Shown here piece by piece: positions 24,178-32,166 of a stretch of DNA of 64,000 nt. The position numbers and the translations under genes were made by a program. Source of the stretch: Paraherbaspirillum soli (GTDB lineage: Bacteria; Pseudomonadota; Gammaproteobacteria; Burkholderiales; Burkholderiaceae_D). Numbering within the stretch: the stretch's first letter is position 1; every line of letters starts with the position of its first letter. The notes under the pieces are model-generated. The model made no database searches. It was not told the origin of the DNA and worked only from the letters and a program-made list of their open reading frames with translations. The stretch is taken from NCBI RefSeq assembly GCF_042654985.1, contig NZ_JBHSMT010000029.1, positions 1-64,000 of the forward strand. Reading direction: 5' to 3'.

Positions 24178-25926
24178 ATGGCCTTCGATCTGAAAACCAT
24201 ACTGGGGCGGGTAGCGGCCGCCGTCATTTTTCTGGCTCCGAGCTTGGCGGCGCAAGCACAGGTCGCGGCCGGCCCCGGCACCTGGAGCGGCAACCAGACC
24301 TGGGCCGCGGATACGGTCAACGGCGGCAACCTGACCGGCTATTTTTATTGGCCGGCATCGCAACCGACGGTGGCCGGCAAACGGGCGCTGGTGCTGGTCC
24401 TGCATGGCTGCACCCAGACCGCGGCCGGCGATGTGATCGACAAGAGCGCCGACCATGGCTTCAACTGGAAAGCGATGGGCGACCGCTACGGCGCCGTGAT
24501 CCTGGCCCCGAATGCGACCGGCAATGTCTACGGCAACCACTGCTGGGACTATGCCGCCGCCAGCCATAACCGCACTGCCGGCCACGATGCGATCCTGCTG
24601 GATCTGGTCAGACGCTTCGTCGCCGATCCGCAATATGCGATCGACCCCAATCAGGTGTACGTCGCCGGCCTGTCTTCCGGCGGCGGTGAAAGCATGGTGC
24701 TGGGCTGTATGGCGCCGGACATATTTGCCGGCATAGGCATCAACGCCGGCCCTCCTCCCGGCACCACGACGGCGCAGATCGGCTACGTGCCGTGGGGCTA
24801 CGATGCGAGCACCGCCAGCAGCAATTGCAAAACCCTGGCAGGCGGCAATGCCGGCAAATTCGCCAGCCAGATCGCCAGCGTGGTCTGGGGCACGGCCGAT
24901 TACACGGTGGCCCAAGCCTACGGTCCGATGGATGCGGCCGCCATGCGCGGCGTCTACGGCGGCACGTTTACGCAAGGAGCTAGCGTGGCTGTTCCGACCG
25001 GCGGCAGCAGCATTCCGTACACCGACGGCAATGGCAAACTGCGCACCACCGAAATCACCGTGAGCGGCATGGCGCACGCCTGGCCGGCCGGCGGCGGCGG
25101 CCAGAACGGCCACTATGTCGATGCCACCACGATCAACTATCCGTCGTTTGTGATGGATTTCTGGTTCAAGAACAATCTGCGCGTAGCATCCACCCCGGCG
25201 CCGGCGATGACTTCCTGCAGCGCCTCGGTATCCGGCAGCAGCGTCACCATTGCCGGCGCGGCCACCGATGCGGCCGGCGCCGTCAGCAGTTACCGGGTGC
25301 TGTTGCATGGCTCGACGGCGGTCGACGACGCGCAGGCCGGCAGCGGCGCCGGCTTCAGCAAGCAATACGCCCATTTGGGCAATGGCTACTACATTGGCTC
25401 GGTCACGGCTTCCGACAACGGCACCGGCCTGACTTCCGGGGCCTGCAACCTGGCCCAGTTCCTGATCGGGCCGGTGCCGGCGATCCAGCCGCCCACCGGC
25501 CTGGCCGTAGCGGCCGCCAGCAGCAGCTCGATCAGCTTGTCGTGGAACTCGGTGAACGGCGCCAGCGGCTACAACGTCTACCGCAACGGTGCCAGAGTGA
25601 CAGCACCGGCGCTCGCCTCGACCACCTATACGGATACGGGTTTGTCGGCGGCTACCAGTTACAGCTACCAGGCATCCGCCATCGACTCGGCTGCGCTTGA
25701 GAGCGCGCTTTCCGCCGCCGTATCGGGCACTACCAAGGCGGCATGGAGCTGCAGCGCCAACTTCGCCAGCAACTACGCCCACGTCTTGGCCGGCCGCGCG
25801 CATGACAGCGGCGGCTTTGCGTTCGCCAACGGCTCGAACCAGAATATGGGACTGGATAACGTGTTTTATACAACCATGCTGGCGCAAACTTCGGCCGGCT
25901 ATTACGTCATCGGTTCTTGCCCGTGA
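24178..25926 (+). CDS. phaZ: Extracellular poly(3-hydroxybutyrate) depolymerase
   Basis: 582 residues from the ATG at 24178, which has AGGAG ten bases upstream. Signal peptide around AAAVIFLAPSLAAQAQ. Type 1 catalytic domain: oxyanion LHGCTQTAAG, lipase box VAGLSSGGGE with nucleophile Ser166, then SGMAHAWPAGGGGQNG for the histidine. A linker follows, then a fibronectin type III domain (PPTGLAVAAASSSSISLSWN ... YTDTGLSAATSYSYQ) and a C-terminal region (NFASNYAHVLAGRAHDSGGF ... SAGYYVIGSCP) that serves as substrate-binding domain. It attacks extracellular PHB granules; oligomers go to the hydrolase encoded just upstream. Its last 20 bases overlap the convergent pirin gene. Confidence 0.9.
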   Translation: MAFDLKTILGRVAAAVIFLAPSLAAQAQVAAGPGTWSGNQTWAADTVNGGNLTGYFYWPASQPTVAGKRALVLVLHGCTQTAAGDVIDKSADHGFNWKAMGDRYGAVILAPNATGNVYGNHCWDYAAASHNRTAGHDAILLDLVRRFVADPQYAIDPNQVYVAGLSSGGGESMVLGCMAPDIFAGIGINAGPPPGTTTAQIGYVPWGYDASTASSNCKTLAGGNAGKFASQIASVVWGTADYTVAQAYGPMDAAAMRGVYGGTFTQGASVAVPTGGSSIPYTDGNGKLRTTEITVSGMAHAWPAGGGGQNGHYVDATTINYPSFVMDFWFKNNLRVASTPAPAMTSCSASVSGSSVTIAGAATDAAGAVSSYRVLLHGSTAVDDAQAGSGAGFSKQYAHLGNGYYIGSVTASDNGTGLTSGACNLAQFLIGPVPAIQPPTGLAVAAASSSSISLSWNSVNGASGYNVYRNGARVTAPALASTTYTDTGLSAATSYSYQASAIDSAALESALSAAVSGTTKAAWSCSANFASNYAHVLAGRAHDSGGFAFANGSNQNMGLDNVFYTTMLAQTSAGYYVIGSCP

Positions 25927-26797
25927 CGGGTGCTGGGGCAGTCGGTACTGCACTTAGTGTCCCCATCTTGCCGGACGCATAGTCGCTGAGCGTTTGCTGC
26001 ATCTGCTCGGCCGTGTTCATCACAAACGGCCCATGCTTGACCAGCGGTTCGCGCAATGCGGGACCGGCCAGCACTGTGAAGTGCGCGCCTGCCACGCTGG
26101 TGAGTTGGATCTCCGTGGCGCTGACGCCGATTGCGCGTGCGGTGACTATGGTGCTGTGCACGTCTCCCACGGTGAGTTCCAGTTGACCTTCGACGCTGTA
26201 GACCATCGCGTTCCATCCGGCCGGCAAGCGGTGGGTGAAGCTCGCACCGGGCTCCAGGAAACCGTCGAGCAAGGTAAACGGTTCGGGCAGCACGGCGGGC
26301 GACTGAACGCCATTGGATTCGCCGGCCCCGACCCTGACCCGCACGCCGGGTGCACGAAACACCGGGATATCCTTGGCGTCCACATGGATAGCATAGGGCG
26401 CGATGTGCTTTTTGTGGGCCGGCAGATTGACGAAAATCTGCAGCGCATGAACGTGGAATCCCTCGCCTTCAGGCTGCTCGGTGTGCACCACGCCGCGCCC
26501 GGCCACCATCCAGTGCAGATCGCCGGGATGGATCGGGCCGTGGTTGCCGCAACTGTCGTAGTTCATGTCGTAACCGACCGAATCCTCGAACATGAAGGTC
26601 ACCGCCGATATGCCCGCATGCGGATGCGGCGCGAAGGTCGGCGCGGTCATGTGGAAGTGGTCGAGCATCACGACCGGGTCGATCAAGCCATTGAAAGCAT
26701 CCTCGCTGAAGTGCTTGGCGGTAAAGCCGTCGCCGATGCGCATGTCGCGCGGTTCGATGATGGGTGAAACCCTGGCGGTTGCGGTGAGCTGGTTCAT
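25907..26797 (-). CDS. Pirin family protein
   Basis: 296 residues, bicupin. The N-terminal cupin has the metal-binding set VMLDHFHMTAP, FAPHPHAGISAVTFMFED and the pirin hallmark GDLHWMVAGRGVVHTEQP, then FHVHALQIFVNLPAHKK. The C-terminal cupin is PEPFTLLDGFLEPGASFTHR with VYSVEGQLELTVGD. Some pirins act as quercetinases and others as redox-dependent regulators; which applies here cannot be told. Transcribed divergently from a LysR-family gene with a palindrome in the shared promoter, so it is the likely target of that regulator. Converges on phaZ with a 20-bp overlap. Confidence 0.9.
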   Translation of the reverse strand: MNQLTATARVSPIIEPRDMRIGDGFTAKHFSEDAFNGLIDPVVMLDHFHMTAPTFAPHPHAGISAVTFMFEDSVGYDMNYDSCGNHGPIHPGDLHWMVAGRGVVHTEQPEGEGFHVHALQIFVNLPAHKKHIAPYAIHVDAKDIPVFRAPGVRVRVGAGESNGVQSPAVLPEPFTLLDGFLEPGASFTHRLPAGWNAMVYSVEGQLELTVGDVHSTIVTARAIGVSATEIQLTSVAGAHFTVLAGPALREPLVKHGPFVMNTAEQMQQTLSDYASGKMGTLSAVPTAPAPVTGKNR

Positions 26798-26911
26798 GCT
26801 GTTCTCCGGTGCATTAAGTTAAGGCGGGATCGCTTGCTGCTGCGATGATGTTTCCGACATGCAAATCATAATATTGAAACGATTCCAAATAAATATGCAA
26901 AAATAAGATTT

Positions 26912-26933
26912 ATCGTTCCATGCGTAGAACGAT
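26912..26933. promoter_or_regulatory. Palindrome in the pirin/LysR divergent promoter
   Basis: ATCGTTC (26912-26918) and GAACGAT (26927-26933) are perfect inverted 7-mers around an 8-bp centre. It contains T-N11-A patterns as expected for a LysR-type box and sits 10 bp before the lysR start. Confidence 0.65.
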
Positions 26934-26942
26934 TGACGAAAG

Positions 26943-27860
26943 ATGATCGTGTCTAAATTTCCACTTGATCTGAATGCGCTGTACTACTTTGCGCAAGTGG
27001 TCGAGCGCAAGGGATTTACCGCTGCCGGCGCGGCGTTGGGCGTTCCGAAATCGCGTTTGAGCCGCTACGTTGCCGAGCTGGAGGCCCAACTCGGCGTGCG
27101 CTTGTTGCAGCGCACCTCGCGCCGACTGGCGCTGACCGAGATCGGCGCCGAGCTGTACCAGCATTGCGTGGCGATGATGGTGCAGGCGGAAGCCGTGCAA
27201 CAGGCGGCGCAACGCACGCTGGCGGAACCGAACGGCACCGTGCGCTGCAGCGTGCCGGTGGCGATTGCCGATGTGGTGCTGGCCAAGGTTTTGCCCGAGT
27301 TTATGAAGCGCTATCCGAAGGTCGGCGTGCTGGTGCAAGCCAGCAACCGCCGCATCGACCTGCTTGAAGAAGGCATCGACGTGGTGGTGCGCGGTGCCGG
27401 CCGCGAGCCTGAAACGGAAGGCCTGATCCAGAGCACGCTATGCACTGCGCGCTGGGCGCTGCTGGCCAGCCCTCACTATCTGGCGCAGCACGGCGATCCG
27501 GCCGACATCGACGGCCTGTCGCAGGCCGACTGCTTGCTGTATCAACCGCTGGCCGACGGCGCAACATGGCAACTGTATGGGGCGGATGATGAATTGCGCG
27601 AAGTGCCGGTCCGTTCGCGCTTGCGCAGCGACAATCTGCACGTGCTGCGAGAGGCCGCTTTGGCAGGACTGGGGATCGCCGGATTGCCACTGTATGCGTG
27701 CGCGCAGGAGCTGCAGACGGGTGCACTGCGGATCGTGCTGCCTGGATGGCGTCCACGCGCCGGGCGTTTGTCGATTCTGTTCCCGTCCCGGCGCGGCATG
27801 GTGCCGGCGGTGCGGGTGTTTATCGACTTTTTGAAGGAGGCGCTGCCGCCGTTGCTTTAA
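26943..27860 (+). CDS. LysR-family transcriptional regulator
   Basis: 305 residues. Winged helix-turn-helix at about residues 6-65 (LDLNALYYFAQVVERKGFTA, LGVPKSRLSRYVAELEAQLG, VRLLQRTSRRLALTEIG). The effector domain runs from GTVRCSVPVAIADVVLAKVL to GRLSILFPSRRGMVPAVRVF. The DNA-binding domain is of the CrgA/AphB-like subgroup commonly linked to pirin, quinone and redox genes. Diverges from the pirin gene with a palindrome between, so autoregulation and activation of pirin are probable. Confidence 0.92.
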   Translation: MIVSKFPLDLNALYYFAQVVERKGFTAAGAALGVPKSRLSRYVAELEAQLGVRLLQRTSRRLALTEIGAELYQHCVAMMVQAEAVQQAAQRTLAEPNGTVRCSVPVAIADVVLAKVLPEFMKRYPKVGVLVQASNRRIDLLEEGIDVVVRGAGREPETEGLIQSTLCTARWALLASPHYLAQHGDPADIDGLSQADCLLYQPLADGATWQLYGADDELREVPVRSRLRSDNLHVLREAALAGLGIAGLPLYACAQELQTGALRIVLPGWRPRAGRLSILFPSRRGMVPAVRVFIDFLKEALPPLL

Positions 27861-27938
27861 TAGCGCGATATGCGTCAATCATTGACTTCGACTGAATTAA
27901 GATCTAAATTCAGACCCACTCATGTAAAGGGGTTCGCC

Positions 27939-28217
27939 ATGCAATCCATTGCCAACATCAAGTCAATTTCCTATCTGAAAAGCCATGCGGCGCAAATTTC
28001 CGAAGACCTGGAATTGAATGGGAATCCATTCATCATCACCCAGAATGGCGAGGCCAGTATGGTGATTGAAAGCTTCAAACAATTTCAGGAAAAGGAAGAG
28101 CTTATTGCAGCTCTGAAAATCATCGCCTTGGGCGAAAAAGATCGCCTGCTGGGTAAGGGCCTCACCGCTGACGAATCTCGCGCACAACTTCGTGCTGCCC
28201 GTCAGCGCCGTAAATAA
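27939..28217 (+). CDS. Phd/YefM-type antitoxin
   Basis: 92 residues from the ATG at 27939 (AAAGGGG upstream; the frame is open further back but without a family match). The N-terminal fold is typical: ANIKSISYLKSHAAQISEDL then GNPFIITQNGEASMVIESF, that is DNA-binding Phd/YefM. The C-terminal helix (FQEKEELIAALKIIALGEKD, DESRAQLRAARQRRK) would wrap the toxin. The stop overlaps the start of the ParE-like toxin by one base (TAATG). Confidence 0.88.
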   Translation: MQSIANIKSISYLKSHAAQISEDLELNGNPFIITQNGEASMVIESFKQFQEKEELIAALKIIALGEKDRLLGKGLTADESRAQLRAARQRRK

Positions 28218-28537
28218 TGGCCGTCATCATTCTGCCCGATGCGCAAGAGGACTTGCTCTCGCTTCAGGAGTACATGCTGGATAAATGGGGGGAAGTTGAG
28301 TGGCTGAAGGCCGAGGACGAGATTTTTGAAAAACTTGAAAAGGTCGATGCCGAGAGCTTCCCAGGTACTGCCGTAAAAGAGTTGGCGTCGGTTGGCATCT
28401 TTGACTATCAGAACGCTTTTACATCGCATCACAAGCTGGTCTACCGCCGAATCGACAGTGACATTTATGTGTATATCATCGCAGGGCATAAGCAGGACTT
28501 CCCTACTCTGCTAATGAAGCGATTGTTGAAAAAGTGA
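28217..28537 (+). CDS. ParE/RelE-superfamily toxin
   Basis: 106 residues: AVIILPDAQEDLLSLQEYML, DKWGEVEWLKAEDEIFEKLE, then the strand region ELASVGIFDYQNAFTSHHKL and VYRRIDSDIYVYIIAGHKQD, ending LLMKRLLKK. This is the RelE/ParE barrel layout with the basic C-terminus. Overlaps the antitoxin by one base, so they form a type II toxin-antitoxin module. ParE-like gyrase inhibition versus mRNA cleavage cannot be decided from sequence alone. It lies in a gene-poor spot next to tRNA-Ser, a common location for mobile modules. Confidence 0.87.
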   Translation: MAVIILPDAQEDLLSLQEYMLDKWGEVEWLKAEDEIFEKLEKVDAESFPGTAVKELASVGIFDYQNAFTSHHKLVYRRIDSDIYVYIIAGHKQDFPTLLMKRLLKK

Positions 28538-28782
28538 CTCTCAATGTAAGGCTCGAAAGAGTCTATAAAGCCGTCGGCTATTTTGCCCCCCTGTCCACTG
28601 GAGAGGGATTTGCGGAAATTCTTGCTGCTGTGTTACATGTCGAGCTTGTGATCAACCTCGCCACCAGATCAGCTAAATAATTCCTCCAGGCTTCTGCGCA
28701 TACCATCAATCAGACCCTGCCCGTCATCCGAGAGCCGTTGACAGAGTTGGCCCCGGCAATACAAAACAAGACCAGAAAGCAA

Positions 28783-28814
28783 AAAAAAACCGACTTTTCA
28801 GGTCGGTTTTTTTT
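28783..28814. terminator. Bidirectional intrinsic terminator
   Basis: Stem ACCGAC/GTCGGT flanked by an A-run on the left and a T-run on the right (AAAAAAACCGAC ... GTCGGTTTTTTT), so it works for the tRNA-Ser transcript on the minus strand and for read-through from the toxin gene on the plus strand. Confidence 0.85.
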
Positions 28815-28835
28815 AAAACAACTACTTAGAATACT

Positions 28836-28926
28836 TGGCGGAGAGAGGGGGATTCGAACCCCCGATAGGCTATGAACCTATACACGCTTTCCAGGCGTGC
28901 GACTTCAACCACTCATCCATCTCTCC
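28836..28926 (-). tRNA. tRNA-Ser (GGA)
   Basis: Acceptor GGAGAGA pairs with TCTCTCC; discriminator G then encoded CCA at the 3' end (28836-28838). Anticodon GGA within CCTGGAAAGCG. A long variable arm (TATAGGTTCATAGCCTA) and the GGTTCGAATCC T-loop identify a class II serine tRNA. Confidence 0.95.
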
Positions 28927-29040
28927 TGCACTTACATTTCGTTTTTGCGCAGCTGCGCTTTCACGAAGCCGCAGATTATAGCAATAAATTCGGCAGGAAA
29001 AGTAATTTCTGTTGGATTTGAACGATTTCTTTCGTCTTAT

Positions 29041-31023
29041 TTATTGCGCTTGCTTCAATTGCTCCAGGATGGCGGGGTTTTCCAGGGTGGAAACGTCCTG
29101 GGTGATTTCCTCGCCCTTGGCCAGTACGCGCAACAGGCGGCGCATGATCTTGCCGGAACGGGTTTTGGGCAGGTTGTCGCCGAAACGGATTTCTTTTGGC
29201 TTGGCGATCGGGCCGATTTCCTTGGCGACCCAGTCGCGCAGTTCCTTGGCGATTTGTTTTGCTTCGTCGCCGGTCGGGCGGCTGCGCTTCAGGACCACGA
29301 AGGCGCAAATCGATTCGCCGGTGGTTTCGTCGGGCTTGCCGACCACCGCCGCTTCGGCCACGATCGGGTTGGCCACCAGCGCCGATTCGATTTCCATCGT
29401 GCCCATGCGGTGACCGGATACGTTCAACACATCGTCGATGCGGCCGGTGATGGTGAAATAGCCGGTGTCCTTGTTGCGGATCGCGCCGTCGCCGGCGAGA
29501 TACAGCGTGCCGCCGAGCTCAGGCGGGAAATAGGCGCTCTTGAAACGTTCCGGATTGTTCCATATGCCGCGTATCATCGACGGCCACGGACGCTTGACGA
29601 CCAGGATGCCGCCCTGGCCGTTCGGCAGCTCGTGCCCTGCTTCGTCGACGATGATGGCCTGAATCCCGGGCAGCGGCAGCGTGCATGAACCAGGCACCAG
29701 CGGGGTTGCGCCCGGCAGCGGCGAAATCATGTGGCCGCCGGTTTCGGTTTGCCAGAAGGTGTCGACAATCGGGCAACGTTCGCCGCCGATATGTTTGTAG
29801 TACCACATCCAGGCTTCCGGATTGATCGGTTCGCCGACTGTCGCCAACAACCGCAACGACGTCAGATCGTAGTTGGACGGATGCGCCTTTGGATCGGCGT
29901 CGGCGGCCTTGATCAGCGAACGGATCGCGGTCGGCGCGGTGTAGAAAACATTGACTTTGTGCCGTTGCACCATGTCCCAGAAGCGGCCGGCGTTGGGGTA
30001 AGTCGGCACGCCTTCGAAAATGACCTGGGTGGCGCCGACCGCGGTTGGGCCGTAGGCAATATAAGAGTGGCCGGTCACCCAGCCGATATCGGCGGTGCAC
30101 CAGTAGACATCGGTCGGTTTGATGTCGAAGGCCCATTTCATCGTCAACATGGTCCACAACAGGTAGCCGGCGGACGAGTGCTGCACTCCTTTCGGGGTGC
30201 CGGTGGAGCCGGAGGTATACAACACGAACAGCGGATGTTCGGCTTCGACCCACTCCGGTTCGCAGCTGTCGGCCTGATTGGCGACCAGCTCATGCAGCCA
30301 CAGATCGCGGCCGGGGTTGAATTTGATTTCGTCGCCGCTGCGTTGATACACGATGACATTCTTGATGCTGTCGCAACCGCCAAGCGCCAGCGCTTCGTCG
30401 ACAATCGCCTTTAGCGGCAATTTCTTCCCGCCGCGCACTTGCTGGTCGGCGGTCACCACCGCAACCGCGCCGGCGTCGATGATGCGCTCTTGCAGCGATT
30501 TGGCCGAGAAGCCGCCGAACACCACCGAGTGGGTGGCGCCGATGCGGGCGCAGGCTTGCATCGCGACCACGCCTTCCACCGACATCGGCATGTAGATGAC
30601 GACCCGGTCGCCTTTTTTGATGCCGAGCGATTTCAGGCCGTTGGCAAAGCGGCAGACTTTCTCGTGGAGCTGTCGATAGGTGACTTTGGCGACGTCGCCG
30701 CTGTCCGATTCAAAAATGACGGCGACCTTGTCGGCATTGCCGTTTTGCAGGTTGACGTCGAGGCAGTTGTAGGAAACGTTCAGCTTGCCGTCTTCGAACC
30801 ATTTGTAGAACGGCACATTCGACTCGTTCAGCACCTTGGTAAAAGGGGTGTGCCATTGCAGATGTTCGCGTGCCAGCCGGGCCCAGAATCCTTCGTAATC
30901 GCGCTCTGCTTCCGCGACCAAGGCGTAATAGGCTTCCATGCCTGAAATCGCAGCGGTCTTGGCAAATTCTGCCGAAGGAGGAAAAACGCGGGTTTCGTGG
31001 GAAAAGGTTTCTATGTTGGCCAT
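29041..31023 (-). CDS. acs: Acetyl-coenzyme A synthetase
   Basis: 660 residues, full length for Acs. It converts acetate, ATP and CoA to acetyl-CoA through acetyl-AMP. Visible motifs are the AMP-binding loop YTSGSTGTPKGVQHSS, the acetate-pocket region WWCTADIGWVTGHS-type (YWCTADIGWVTGHSYIAYGP), VDTFWQTETGGHMISPLPG, the hinge GRIDDVLNVSGHRMGT and the C-terminal PKTRSGKIMRRLLR, in which the Lys near 625 is the usual acetylation-controlled catalytic residue. Transcribed alone and divergently from the EamA transporter gene. It would also use acetyl units released by PHB and phenylacetate breakdown. Confidence 0.97.
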   Translation of the reverse strand: MANIETFSHETRVFPPSAEFAKTAAISGMEAYYALVAEAERDYEGFWARLAREHLQWHTPFTKVLNESNVPFYKWFEDGKLNVSYNCLDVNLQNGNADKVAVIFESDSGDVAKVTYRQLHEKVCRFANGLKSLGIKKGDRVVIYMPMSVEGVVAMQACARIGATHSVVFGGFSAKSLQERIIDAGAVAVVTADQQVRGGKKLPLKAIVDEALALGGCDSIKNVIVYQRSGDEIKFNPGRDLWLHELVANQADSCEPEWVEAEHPLFVLYTSGSTGTPKGVQHSSAGYLLWTMLTMKWAFDIKPTDVYWCTADIGWVTGHSYIAYGPTAVGATQVIFEGVPTYPNAGRFWDMVQRHKVNVFYTAPTAIRSLIKAADADPKAHPSNYDLTSLRLLATVGEPINPEAWMWYYKHIGGERCPIVDTFWQTETGGHMISPLPGATPLVPGSCTLPLPGIQAIIVDEAGHELPNGQGGILVVKRPWPSMIRGIWNNPERFKSAYFPPELGGTLYLAGDGAIRNKDTGYFTITGRIDDVLNVSGHRMGTMEIESALVANPIVAEAAVVGKPDETTGESICAFVVLKRSRPTGDEAKQIAKELRDWVAKEIGPIAKPKEIRFGDNLPKTRSGKIMRRLLRVLAKGEEITQDVSTLENPAILEQLKQAQ

Positions 31024-31188
31024 GCCTGTCTCCTGCTCTTAAAAGTTCCGGTCAAAATAATCACTTACACTTACTCAAGCCTTACGCAGCAAGTTGCAAG
31101 CACGTTTTCCTCAATCCTCGGTCAGCCGCTCGGTTGACCGGCTATCATCGCACATTCGATCGTACATCCAAGCTACTGGCAATACCGC

Positions 31189-32076
31189 ATGCACTCCTCA
31201 AAATCGTACCTCTATCTCGCCCTGGCCATGATGCTGGTCGGCGCCAACATCGGTTTCGGCAAAGCCATTATCGCCGTCATGCCGGTACTGGTGTTTGGCC
31301 TGTTGCGCTTCGTCATCGCGGTGATCGTGATGGCGCCGCAGTACTTTAAATCGGCGCCGCGCCTGACGCGCAGCGAATGGCTGAACCTGTTTGGGCAAGC
31401 TTTTTTCGGCACCTTCCTGTTCACTTTATGCATGCTGTTTGGCGTCCAGCACACGACGGCAACCGCAGCCGGGGTGATCACCAGCACCTTGCCGGCGGCG
31501 GTCGCGATTCTGTCGCGCTTGATCCTGAAGGAGCGGCTGGACGGGCGCACGCTGGCGTCGATCCTGCTCGCCATCACGGGTATTGCGGTACTCAATATCA
31601 GCAAAACCGATGGCGGCGGCAGCTCGCTGATCGGCAATCTCTTTGCAATGGCGGCGGTGGTCTGCGAGGCCACCTACGTAGTGCTGTCCAAGCGCCTGAC
31701 GCAAACCCTGTCGCCGCTGCGGATTACCGCGTACAGCCACTTGTTCGGTTTGCTGCTGATGCTGCCGTTCGGCCTGAGCGCGGCGCTGTCTTACGATTTC
31801 AGCCAGGTCACGCCCGGCATGTGGGGTCTGATCGTGTGGTATGCGCTGGCGGCCAGCGTGATTGCCTTCTGGCTGTGGCTGTCGGGCACCAAGCATGTGC
31901 AAGCCAACGTCGCCGGTATATTTACCGCGCTGATGCCGTTGGCGGCGGCCTTTATCGGCGTGGTGTTTTTGCATGAAAGCGTGAGCTGGGGCCACTTTGT
32001 GGCGCTGGCCTTGGTGTTGACCGGGATTGCGGTGGCCAGCTGGCCGCTGCCCATGAAGGCGGCGCAAGAAGTGTAA
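31189..32076 (+). CDS. EamA/DMT-family transporter
   Basis: 295 residues, about ten transmembrane helices in two EamA repeats (YLYLALAMMLVGANIGFGKA opening repeat one; NLFAMAAVVCEATYVVLSKR opening repeat two). The helix ending VQHTTATAAGVITSTLPAAV and the FTALMPLAAAFIGVVFLHES stretch are typical. Inner membrane exporter of metabolites or amino acids; substrate unknown. Starts 166 bp from the divergent acs. Confidence 0.9.
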   Translation: MHSSKSYLYLALAMMLVGANIGFGKAIIAVMPVLVFGLLRFVIAVIVMAPQYFKSAPRLTRSEWLNLFGQAFFGTFLFTLCMLFGVQHTTATAAGVITSTLPAAVAILSRLILKERLDGRTLASILLAITGIAVLNISKTDGGGSSLIGNLFAMAAVVCEATYVVLSKRLTQTLSPLRITAYSHLFGLLLMLPFGLSAALSYDFSQVTPGMWGLIVWYALAASVIAFWLWLSGTKHVQANVAGIFTALMPLAAAFIGVVFLHESVSWGHFVALALVLTGIAVASWPLPMKAAQEV

Positions 32077-32166
32077 AATAGCGCGCTTTATGTGCTCCAT
32101 GGCGCTCTATAGCACCGCGTGCGCCTTATTCTGTCATTTTCACCAAGAAACATACCGAGAAACGCC

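Noticed and set aside
24148..25953. 601-residue minus-strand frame covering the PHB depolymerase
   Set aside because: Antisense to a gene with signal peptide, lipase box and FnIII domain; the shadow has no family features.
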